From Brugia malayi (lineage: Eukaryota > Nematoda > Chromadorea > Rhabditida > Onchocercidae): a DNA stretch of 64,000 nt. The notes under the pieces are model-generated. The model was given only the letters and a program-made list of their open reading frames with translations, was not told the DNA's origin and did not search any database. Position 1 is the stretch's first letter; each line of letters begins with the position of its first letter. The position numbers and the translations under genes were made by a program. Positions 50,501 through 62,000 of the stretch are shown piece by piece. Where the stretch lies: the NCBI RefSeq assembly GCF_000002995.4, contig NW_025062475.1:806001-870000 (forward strand). The letters are read 5' to 3'.

Positions 50501-53500
50501 TAGTCTTCATTGGATGACAATGACGACACATCAATCCATTCCATTGCTCACTGCTGACGATGTGGAATTCCGGAAAACTCCGGAATGTGATGATCTCCTG
50601 TTGATTACGCAAACAGTAATTGTTTGTATATGTATACATATATGTAGTCTACTGTTGATGTTGTCGTTGGTACCATTTAGAAGAGCGATTCAAAACGTTT
50701 CCGGTATACACATATCGGGCTTCTGAATGATGTAGATGATGATGATGGCAGCAGGAATTCCTAAAATATTTCAAGGAGTCCAGGGAGAATCAAATTTCAA
50801 TTGTAAACCTTGTGTACGACATACGGAATTCCTACTTGTAAAATAAAAAGAAAAAAGGAAGAAACAAAAATAAATCCTAATTCGTTTCTAGATGAAACAC
50901 TTTCATGAAGATTTCCGCTACAATTTTTTTTTTCTTTTTGCGATTTATCATAATTTCTAAAAAAAGTTCTTATTCACTTCGTGAAAAAGTTACACCTAGA
51001 AACGATTCGGTGATGCTTTTCCGAACTATCAAAAATTCGTAAGTTTTTCCCCATTCTGTGGAAGAATTTTCTTCGACAGAATTTCCGCAAAGGTTTGCCT
51101 TATTGCGAAGCAGAAAAAGATACCAATTTTCAGAGGATAAATATGTGAAAAACTTCAGCAGTTGCAGTAAATTGAAACTTTAGCAGTACCAGAACAGACT
51201 TCTTGCTGATACTGATGCACAGAAGCAGAAATCGTTTGAATGAAATTTTGAAATTAATAAAAACCAAAACATTAATCACTAATCTGCATTACTTGAAGCT
51301 CGGAAAAGTATCACGCTTAGTTTAGATGAATTCAAAACATGAAAATCAAGCAGCATTACCTGGAGGAGAAACTTAGATATTCCGGATGTAGGAAGTTATT
51401 GGAAGGGATAATAGGAGGCATAATCAAGGGAAAAATTTAACCCTGAAGTAAGAGACCCAAAATGTGGTGGTAGAGGCCAGAACTTTCTAGGAGAATTTCC
51501 GTATAATCAAATCTATAGAACTAGGAACTAAGGGGAGGAAAAATTAAAAATGTATGATACCCCTCTCCGACTTACTCGAAACTATTCTTCAAGCCTAGAT
51601 ATATACAATTACTAGATAAAATTGATCTACTTATACCACTAATAATCACCAAACTTCTAATGAAGCAAGGTGAAATGGCATTTGTTTAGTCCATAGTACT
51701 TTAAAATTATTCGAGTCCAAGTTAAAGTAAATTAAATTCCAATCGTCTTTTATTTTGCAAAAAAGAAAAAAAAAAGAAATCTAGTGAAACAAAATGATCA
51801 GTTTTTGGCTTTTTTAGTATGTATAACTTTCCATGCGCACACATTTTTTAAAGTCCGTTCAACTCCAACTCCTTTTTGACAAAAAAAAAAAAATTCTTGT
51901 ATCCTTGAACCCCTCAATTAGTAAGTCGGAAAAGAGGCATTGGTTTTATATATTCCACCCAAAATGTATATTTTAATGGTTGTAATCATTCTCTTTCTCT
52001 GTAACAAGTAATTAGTGTTAATGACGTTTGGTGATAAGTTGGAGAAAAATTACATCCTGATGTCAAAAAGAATTTTTTCCAAATTTGGAGAAAAAATTAT
52101 CCATTTATTTTACAGGGAGGATTTGGGTAGTATTAGGAAGAAATTAGGAAGCGTTAGGAGCCACCCACAACTAATTTTATCCTTTAAACTTATAGACCGA
52201 AGCAGTTGACTGCAAGCTTTCGAGGGAAAAAAACCCAAAGCACCAATATAAGGTGTCAAATTTCGTTGAAAGTCAGATTTCAAAATGTAGCAGCTGATAA
52301 TCTAACTTTCACATCTTCTTCATTCTCGGAAACTTCGTATGTCACTTACCTGGATACGAAACTGAAAAAAGATAACAAAACGGATGCTTACCTTACGGCA
52401 TAATGTAGGCCATTTTCGATGAAGTTCCTTAGCCCATTGCCGATATGATGGTGAATTAATAGATTCAAATTTGCCATATTCTGGGTCAAAATCACTTGGT
52501 TCACATGTGTCTAATTCGCCACCTGGCTCATCAAAATGACTTTCAACAAAGTGTCGCAACGAATTTTCATCAATTTGACCAGATTCAATTAACTCGTGCC
52601 AATCGTGCAATGTCGATTCTGCAAAATTTCGATAAATAGTAAAGTTAGAAATGACTAAAAATACCACAAAATTTTAACATAAATTATTAAAAAAGTATTA
52701 CAATTATATAGGATGATGAGTTATTCCTGAAAAGAAAAGAAAAGAAAAAGCAGAATTATATATAAAAGAATAGAAAATAATGAAATGAATAAAATTTAAT
52801 TATCTTTAACTTTGAATTCTCAATTAACTATGCTTGATAATTGCGCTAACAAAATCACTACAACACGTAAATATCACATGCAAATGCGCGTGCGCTATGC
52901 AAATGAATCGATTATTCAATAAGATGAATGTGTAATAAATGCTAAAAAAGAGATTGCTAGATGTGTTACACTACATATGCTTATTTATGCTTTCGATAAA
53001 ATGCTTTATACTAATCCTTCTATTCAATATTCTTTTTTCTCTCTCTCTCTCTCTCTCTCCGAACAAATATTTGCATATCAATAAAAGAAGAAAAAAGGGA
53101 TACACTGATGTAATCCTAATAAAATATTATCAATCAATCAATTAATAAATAAAGTACACTAGTAATTAATTATTCTCGAATATAATCAATTTTTTCTTTC
53201 TTTTTCTTTTTCAGTATTGATAAAATAGAAAATAAAATTCAAAACTATATCCAAAATAACTTAAAAAATATGTTAAAAAAAATGCAGAGTTTTATAAACT
53301 TTCTCAATATCTCAACAAATGATTTTTCATTTCAAATAATTACATTTCATATGCAATTCGCATATATAAAAATTATTATTCAAAAATATATGGCAATTCT
53401 TACTCAATCAACCAAATTTCTTTTCTTTTCCTGAAACCGTATGCGTACCAAATCAATCAATCGATCAATCAATTAATAAAATACTCTAGCAATTAATTGT

Positions 53501-53966
53501 TCTTGAATATAATCAATTTCTACTCTTTATAATCTGGATTTCAGTTTACCGTATATTTACCGTACGCATACAGTATCGAAAAGGAAAAGCCAAGAATGAA
53601 AGAATAATAGAAAAAATAAAAAAATAAAATAAATAAATAAATAAAAAAGAACTAACCAGCATCAATTTTGAGTGGCATGTCGACAAAATGTTTGCAATCA
53701 TGAAAGATGTTAGCTTTTTGGACCGCTTCAAGAAGTGAACCACTACAATAGATCTCTTTCATAATTTCCGTTTTGATGGTTCCTGTTGTTATCGGTGTTG
53801 GCGGTCCCGAAACACCGAATTTACGAGATACCGGGATATCTCTGGTATCATTATTGATAATTTGGGCTTCGGTGTCAGCTGATGTTTTAGCGGTTGTTGT
53901 TGAAATTGACGTTGTTACTGGTAAAATATTTGTTGTCTTAACCGCTGTTGTATCAATGACAGTCAT
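47555..53966 (-). CDS. tre: Trehalase (alpha,alpha-trehalase, GH37, EC 3.2.1.28)
   Basis: Eight exons with consistent phases: 53657-53966, 52392-52618, 49722-49915, 49407-49574, 49059-49292, 48558-48823, 47916-48169, 47555-47818; 638 aa. It hydrolyses trehalose to two glucoses. GH37 marks in order: [12 protein letters not shown] (72-83), signature [15 protein letters not shown] (203-217), FGYVPNG...YYLNRSQPP (245-263), [13 protein letters not shown] (351-363, with Asp358 the likely catalytic acid), QWDFPNAW (499-506), FEKYNV (Glu550 the likely base), [17 protein letters not shown] (563-579). The first 70 residues are Thr/Ser-rich and unlike the family, with no signal peptide, so a cytosolic enzyme is suggested. 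The C-terminus, after two nearby CxC/CC pairs, shows no membrane or GPI-type segment. The start at 53966 is the first ATG downstream of a CCAAT/TATA promoter. Oddity: Arg357 replaces the usual Trp beside the catalytic Asp. Confidence 0.95.
49916..52391 (-). other. Trehalase intron 2 (2.5 kb)
   Basis: Donor AAG|GTAAGC, acceptor TTTCAG. Much less A/T-repetitive than other introns here, especially 50280-52300. It contains a 15-bp inverted repeat (50332-50346/50425-50439), an 8-bp hairpin (50567-50586) and a 70-codon plus-strand frame (50514-50726; hydrophilic first half, hydrophobic second half) that I do not call as a gene. The other introns are 1038, 147, 114, 235, 388 and 97 bp. Confidence 0.8.
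50332..50439. repeat. 15-bp perfect inverted repeat, 78-nt spacer
   Basis: GCATCAAGGTTTCAT (50332-50346) and ATGAAACCTTGATGC (50425-50439) enclose an A-tract. Further partial similarity continues outside the arms (TCCCTA-type blocks). Confidence 0.75.
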
Positions 53967-54505
53967 AGTTGATTCAGTTGGGACAAATAATGATGACAAT
54001 GATGATGTTGATGATGATGATGATCTTTCTTCGGGAATTGAAATAGCTTTACGGATGATGTAACAGCACCCGATACGTTGATGAAATATATTGCCCGGAT
54101 TTGTGAACGGAATAATTGTAAACCGTTTCTTCCTTTTTTCTTCTTTTTTGTGCTGTTAGACTGAACCGGGAATTATTTTACCCGAAGGGGAACAATGAAT
54201 GAATGAATGAATGAATGAATGGATGAAATTGGACGAGGAGAAATTTATCTTTTCGTACGAAATGGATTTGAAGAAAACCAAATCGAACAAAATTGTATTT
54301 GTGAGTTAGTTTAAGCGAACAAAATGAATTCACTCTGTCTACCACACAATCTTTTCTTTTGTTCTTCTTTCTTGTCCCTTTAAGCCCAAACAAAACAATA
54401 ATAATTTGGCCCTAAAGGCCTTTGTGAAGTGCTGCCGCTTCCGCTGCCGCTGCCGCTGCAACTGTTGCGGGTCACCAACTGCGATTGCTGCTTGCTGAAG
54501 AAATG
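53967..54505 (-). promoter_or_regulatory. Putative trehalase 5' leader, free of ATG
   Basis: If transcription starts about 25-30 bp below the TATA box, the leader runs roughly 540 nt to the ATG at 53966 and contains no ATG in any frame. It includes a CAGCGG repeat (about 54430-54465), a (TTCA)n run (54197-54222), a possible leader acceptor CGGTTCAG near 54160 and a TCATCATC run. The frame that continues into the protein stays open from a TAA near 54150, so a longer protein would need a non-ATG start or an unseen exon. Confidence 0.45.
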
Positions 54506-54531
54506 ATGAGCTAACCTAATGGTTTGTCTCA

Positions 54532-54598
54532 TTTTTATATCGATTTCCAAGACAAGATTTTCTGGCTCCGCCTTATTGTTCGGTCCGTTTCAGCCAAT
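54532..54598 (-). promoter_or_regulatory. Trehalase core promoter: CCAAT box and TATA box
   Basis: TATAAAAA on the minus strand at 54532-54539 and an inverted CCAAT (ATTGG, 54594-54598) about 55 bp further upstream, in a G+C-richer patch with a GGCGGAG motif between them. Spacing fits a classic CCAAT/TATA promoter for the minus-strand trehalase gene. Confidence 0.5.
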
Positions 54599-54708
54599 GA
54601 CATTAATGCTACTACTACTATCGCCACGCCTTCTTCTTCTTCAAGCACTGAAATTTGTGAAATTGAAATAATTTATATTTCAAAAATTCCTATATAATGT
54701 ATGTGTGT

Positions 54709-54736
54709 ATGTATGCATGTGCATGTATGTGCACAC

Positions 54737-54789
<53 letters not shown>

Positions 54790-54804
54790 ATACACAGACA
54801 CACA
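54709..54804. repeat. (TG/TATG)n followed by (CA)n
   Basis: A TG/CATG-type half switches at about 54733 to about 33 CA units. The two halves are complementary and could fold back. Confidence 0.85.
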
Positions 54805-56502
54805 CTAATCATATCTTTTGAAAGCTTCATTCTTTTTTAACTTTTTATTTTTCATAAATTCCTCTGTTTCTTCATTCTTTTCAATCTTTAATGAATCAAT
54901 TTTTTTGTTCTTCCTTCTTTTTTTTTTCTTTTGCTCCTTTATCCTCCTCTTTCGTACTTCTTTTTCTAACTTTTTTTCATCCTTTTATCCTTCAATTTTT
55001 GAATTTTGCTAATTCTTTTTTTTTTTTACTCAATTTTTCTTACCTTTTCTCTGCATCACTCCTTTTTTTATTTTTCCATTGTTTTTTTTTTATTGCTTTT
55101 CTTTCTTTCTTTCATTTTTTTCTTTAATTTGTAGCTTGTCTGTATTTCTTTTCAATCTTTAAATATTTGCATTTTTTCTTGCTTTTTTTTTCCTTTTTTT
55201 CTCTTCCCCTATCTCATCTCTCTTTTAAATTTCATTTATTGCAATAATAATAATAATATACTCTCAACATTTGTAAATTTTCAAATGATTATTTTACAGA
55301 TTTTAATACAAATTAAGCATAAACTTTTTTTATTTGACATAGCTGTAACCTTTGAACTTAAATGTGTATTATTTTAGCATTGTTGCTATTTTTTATCTGC
55401 AATAAATCATTGCGTAACTTGAAGTTCACTTTTTTTTTTTTTTTTTTTTGCGAAGACAAATAAATCATTGTGATAACTGAAAGTTCACAGTTTTACTAAC
55501 TTTTCAAAATTTATATACTGTGATCAATAACAATAGCAATAACAACAACTATCTGACAAATGAATCTAAAAAAATTTGATCTAAGAAATTTTAAATTTCA
55601 TTAAACTTTCTTTAATTTATTTATCTGTTTGTTTTGTTCTTTCACTCCCTTACTTCTTTTTTGTTTTTGTTTTTGTTTTAGCAACCCTATTTAATTAAAA
55701 TTTTATCTCAAATTCTTAATATTGTTTTTTTTTTTTTTTTAGTTATAAATTCTACTAACTGAATAGCATTTCAATTTTAATCAGCAATTTATTAATAATA
55801 TTTTGCTTGAGAAGAGCAAATATGAATAAATCTTATCATATATTCTTTTGCGATAAAATATATCAGTGAAGATGATAGTGATAACAATCATTTTTGTGAT
55901 TGTGGTATCTAATTTAGGCGGTGATTTTTGCGATGATAATGATGATAATAGCATTTCATCTTATTAGATTACTTTTGGTTTCGATGATGATGATGATAGA
56001 TCAGCAAAGTGTTGTAATAATTGAAGTGATTGAGTGATATGCAAAATTTGAATAGTAATATTTTAACTTTCGATTGAATTTATGATAGTGGGTGATAACG
56101 AAATCAAATTATTGAAATTATCATTTCCTTCTAGCAAAGAGAAATCATGTGAAGAAGACAGAGCCAAATGATTTAGAAATTGAAATGAAAAAAATATTTT
56201 AATGGAATGAAAATTGAGAGGACGAAGAAAATAGTCAGTCAAAACAAATTGAATTAAATCAAACAAATTTTACATTGATCCATTAAGGAATAAATACTAT
56301 TCGCTTTTGTTTCTTTTTTTTAGTAAGAATAAGAAACAAAATTAAGAATTGAAACAAAGTAAGAAGCATATTTGAAATAAGATATTGGCAATTTTGATGA
56401 AAAGAAAAAAAAAAAAATTATTTTCGTTTAGATAAATTGTTGAGGTCAAATGTTAGCAATGTATATATGAATATGACCTAATTCCTTCCTTTTTTTCTCT
56501 CC

Positions 56503-56533
<31 letters not shown>

Positions 56534-56880
56534 GCTAATATATTATATTCAAAAATTATTTCAATTGCATATCAATTATCTGTTATAATTGAATATTAGC
56601 AGAGAAATATGAAATTTTTAACATTTAATAAAGAATTTATTTCACATAGAAATCTTTTTTTTTTCTCCAATTTTTTTTTTTTTTTTCTCGAAATGATTTG
56701 AAGATGAATTATATTTCAAAAAATGCATACACTATGTAAACTAGTTAAAATAATATAAAAAAATAATAATATGTGAAATCGATAGTATAAATTGAAGGAA
56801 AAAAAAGAAAAACAAAACCATATTGTCAAAGTGATCAAAATGAATTAGATGGCATCAAACAAAATAATAATGTAATATAG

Positions 56881-56912
<32 letters not shown>

Positions 56913-58680
56913 CGACCTTTCAAAAATTTGTAAATAGAATACAACAATTCTTTTGTAAATTTACACAGATGTTTGGTAAGCAAATAGATTGATTAGTATT
57001 TTTATTTATAAATTAATATTTAAACACATTTATGAATTGATTTAAATTCATTTTTGTTAATTGGATATCGATTAATTCGATATATTGGTAATAAATGATA
57101 AGATAAGCTTTAATTTAAAACTAATTAGCACAGATTATTTGATTAAGAAGTAGAAATTCATGAACAATCTTTTTTATTTCCAATCTAAATGATTTTCAAA
57201 ATATTTTTGAAGAATTGTAAAATAAAAAATTGTAAATTTGGAAAAAGTATTTTGAATTTCTCCTTTAAATGAAGCCATTTCCATAACAACAATCAATTAT
57301 CATTAGAGACTAATAATAATGTTATAGAAATTAATATTTTTTAATTAATTAATCCTAAAATAAATCTCATTTATTCATTTTCATTTGCATATTTACATTT
57401 TTTAATTTTTCTGTTATTATTGAATCATTTTTTATTTATTTATTTATTTTTTTTTGTTGATTGACAAATATTATTATTTCAACTTTTTGCAACTTTCATA
57501 TATCCTTCAAAATGATTGTTTTCATTTTTCTTATATCATTAAACATCAAATTGAAGCAAACATTTCATTTGTTTACTTTCTTATTCTTCTTCTCAAAACG
57601 AAGAACAACAAATTCATCATTACACATTTTTGTTGTACTTCAATTTTCCTATGATTTTTAATCAACGATAGAAATTAAATTAAAATACGTCTAATTTGAC
57701 ATTTTAAACTTTCTTTTTCTGTGCATAAATTAATTATTTTAATTAATTTTAATAAATAGATTGAAAAATTTTATTCGAAATTTCTCTTTACATACACATA
57801 TGTAATTTGTAACAATTTTTGCACAATTGTTTAGAATGAATGGTGAAATATGATATTGGCAAACCATCAGTTCACCACCTTTCCTGTTTCACTTATCAGT
57901 TTCACTTGCGAAATTATCAACTTATCACTACCTTCCTGCTTTCCCTTATCACCTGTCATTGTACACACACACACACATACACAATCCTATGAAAGGATAT
58001 AAATATTATATATTGAAAATTGATAAGAGATATTCCTTTTAAAACGATTCAAACCTTTGCATAGATGGAATTTTACAATTTCAATAATCAATCATTTCAA
58101 TTTGAAAATTATGCAAATAATTTATTTTCGATAATTAAAATTAGGAAAATATTAAAGTTCAAAAAAAAAAAACCAAAAGTGATGTGAAAAAAATATGATA
58201 ATAATGAATTCCAATTTGAAATTTCTGCATTGAAAATAATAAATTTTGAACGATGAAAAATTTTTTTGAATGTTTTTGATTATCAAATTTTAATAACACA
58301 TAAATTTTAGCATACAAAAATTTTATTATCATAAATTTTAGCATTTTAACAGCAAAATATAATCATAATAAAATTTAAAAGTTAACTTAAAAATTCTTTG
58401 TTCACTATTAAACACTCCAAAATGCTATATTTATATTAATAAGTAATAGCAATAATTAATAATAATAATAATAATATAATGATAAGATTAATCTTAATAA
58501 TACTATTGCTAATAATGATAATAATTTCAATAAAATAATAATAACAATTAAATAAATAAGTAAACAAATTCTTTCATTATAATTTTTAATGAAAAAATAC
58601 TCCAATAAAATGAGTGCAATTTTTAAATTAAAAAAAAAAAACAATTTTACATGAAAATTTTCAATAAGCTATAACACACA

Positions 58681-58745
58681 TTCACGTGAAAAGATACTTA
58701 TTTATGAGCAAATTTCACGTGACTATTTCTGACACGTTCACGTGA
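58681..58745. promoter_or_regulatory. Three perfect TTCACGTGA palindromic E-boxes
   Basis: TTCACGTGA at 58681-58689, 58714-58722 and 58737-58745. CACGTG inside TCACGTGA is the core preferred by MAX/MYC-like and TFEB/HLH-30 bHLH factors. It lies about 4.1 kb upstream of the trehalase TATA box. A regulatory role is inferred. Confidence 0.4.
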
Positions 58746-58970
58746 TCATATAGTTTATTAGTGTAAATAGATTTTATGAAATTTGTGAAAAGCAAAAAAA
58801 AAAAATGATATAATATTGTGAACTAAACCATTTAAATGCTTTCTTCAACCAAAAAAGAAAATAAAAAAAATTTTTTTTTTTTTTTTAAGTATCAAAAAAA
58901 TGGGAAAAGTTAACTAATATTTTTAAATGGGAATGCTAAAAAGAATCGTTTTTCTCACTTTTTTTTCTTT

Positions 58971-59009
<39 letters not shown>

Positions 59010-62000
59010 TTAAAAAAGCTTACAGCGATACTTTGAAAAGCAGAAATGACACAAAAGATAGATAAATTGAATGATAGCTCAAAAAAAAAACTTTAAAAAA
59101 AAAAAATGAAAAGGAAAAGGATAAAAAAAGAAAATAATTGATATTTTTATATAAGTTTATAAGAAATAATTTGCAATGTTTAAGTTATAAAATAGTAAAC
59201 TAAGATAAAATTATGCAATTTAAATTATAATAAAAATTAGTGTTTGTAAAATTATTAAATTAATAGTTGAAAGAAAGAAAAAAAAAAAATGAACGAAATG
59301 ATTCAAATTTAAGAAAAAAAAAAAATCTAAATAAAATAATTTAGAGAAAATTTGAATAATTGGCTTAATTAAAATGAAAAAAATTTTAGTCAAATATAAT
59401 TTGTATTAAATAGTAGGTAATGAAAAATAGAATAAATAAATATTTTTGAAGTAAATTAGTATTTTTAATAAATGAAATACTGAAAGAAATGAAGATATAA
59501 ACATTTAATTAAATTTTTTTAAAGTGATACTTACTATAATCCTGTTAATAATTGTTATAGTATAAATTAATTATAGTAAACAAATAAACTTCACCTCATT
59601 ACTTGTTAATCATTAAGTTAGATGCAAATTATTTTTTAAATTAAAAAGAAAAGAAATTTATTAAGTCGTCATTTATTAACTCATTCATTTTACTTACTAA
59701 TTTAAAATTATTAAAATTAAACTAGTTTTTTTTTTTTTTTTTTTTTTATTAAAAACTTAAATTTACTAAAATTCATACATACTTAACATTTATGTCTGAT
59801 AAACAAATCCATTTTATTAATTTTCTTTTTCCATTTTTATAATCCATTTTCTTTTTAACTTCTTTTATCAATACAAATACTATTGTATGAATGGATTGGA
59901 TTACTAAAATTAATCATATCAAATTATTTGATTCAATTTTAGTATTACTAAAATTCTCACAAACAAATTATTCTAACAAAGAAATTTTTTTTTTTCTTTT
60001 TTGAAATTGTAAATAATTTATTCATTTTTTTTTTCTTTTTTGTTATTGTTTAGTTTTTATCTAACATAAACATTTTTTTTCTTCATGTTTACTTTGTTAT
60101 TATTGTATTCTTTGTTATCTATTTAACAAATATGTAAAACTGTTTATTTGAAAAAAAAAAAGAAAATATTATATTCAAAAATGCTTGAAATGATAAAAAT
60201 AGCTTTGGAAAAATCATAAATTAAAAAAGAATCAAACAATATTTGAAAATACAAAAATGATTTGAAAATATTATAATGGAAAAGTAAGATAATCGATTAT
60301 TGCAGTATAATTAGACCTAAATAAATTTCATTTTAATTGTCGATGAATGAATGACTAAATTAATTAAATTTCAAAGGATTGAGAGAAAAATTAGTCAAAT
60401 TTTATTACAAGTAATGAAGTTATTTGATGTTATCGAATACTGATATAATTGAATAATTAAATATAATTAAATACGAGTAATATGCTAATTTATAATTCAG
60501 TTAATTTATTTTCATTTTTTTTGATTAAATATTAGGCTGAGAAATTGTTAGCAATTTTTGATTATAATTTTTTAATTATTTTAAATACATTTATCATTTA
60601 AACATCATTTTTGTCAATTTTCGTTATCATTTTTTTCATTATCTTTATTATTATTATCATAACTTACTTCACTAAACAATCATTTCGATTTCAATTATTA
60701 GTTAAAATATTTATTTAATTGCTATCTCTATTTTTTGCCTTCTGTTAACTTTTTATTTAAATATTTTGAATGGATGAATTCATTATATTACTTTCATTCT
60801 TTAATTTCTAATTAATTGCTTAATCATTAATAGCAGTAATCGAATGCATCATTAATTTATTTCATTTTTTATTTCAAGTTTTTTTTTTTTTTTGAATAAT
60901 TATTTTTTAAAAAAATAATTTCTCTTTTTTGACTTTTTATAATTTCTAAAAAAAAATAATTTTACTTTTTTTTTTCTGACTAAAATTAAATTTTTTACAT
61001 TTTTTTTTTTTTTGTTATTTCTTTCTTTTCATTTTGTTGTAAATTAGCTATAAGTTTTCGTTTATTTTGTTTATCATTCCTTTTAGTATAACTTAATTTT
61101 TTCTTCTTCCATCCATAGCATTTCTCTTCTTTTTCACTATTTGTAATTCATTCCTTTTTTTTTTTTTTTATTTTGCTCCAATAAAATTGAATTATTTCAA
61201 AAAATTGAAGAAAATTTTTTGCAATGAAAGAGAGAGAGAGAGAGAGAGAGAAAGAAAGAAAAAAAAAAGGAAATATTAAATAACAGAATTGATTAAATGC
61301 AGGAAGAATAATTTAAAAGAAGAAATAGCATATGATTTTCTTGCATATCAATAAAAATTTATGACAAATTTTGTTTACATTTTAAATCATTTCATGTCGT
61401 TTTTTTTTAAAAAAAAAAAGTTTGGTATTAATTTATTTGTTAAATTGAAAATTAACTTCGCATATAACATGAAATGTTGCACTAAATATTGGATAATGCA
61501 TGCAAAAATTAATTTTGATATATTTTTAAATGAAAATAGAATATCAAATGATTTAAAGAAAATATATATTTTTTAATTTGGTATTTTGGTTATCAATAAA
61601 TCATTGATGAAGATAATAGAAATAAATATTAAATATGTTTAAAGAATTATATCAAAATAATAATCATAATTTGAATTAAGAATTGAATTTATATCATTGT
61701 AATGGGATAATATTTTTGAAGCAACAATATTATATATATATATATTAAAAAAGAAAATTATAATAACAAGAAATCAATATTTATAGTATTTCTAAACTAA
61801 AACACATAATATAAAGAAATTTTATTTAAAATTTTTCAAATTTAATTTAACTTCTTATTTCAAAAAAAAAGAATTTAATTTTTAAAAAAAAATTACAAGT
61901 AAATCGTTATAAAAATCACTATCATAAATGACATTTATGAATAAAATTTATTATTAATATTAAAAATTCACTAATTTTATTGTTATAGAAAAATATCAGT

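Noticed and set aside
50514..50726. 70-codon plus-strand frame with a hydrophobic second half
   Set aside because: No splice or start context and no recognised family; its mirror strand also reads protein-like, suggesting composition rather than coding.
52206..52403. Plus-strand frame of 65 codons
   Set aside because: Overlaps the end of trehalase exon 2 antisense; no independent support.
53773..54063. 96-codon plus-strand frame
   Set aside because: Antisense shadow of trehalase exon 1 and its leader.
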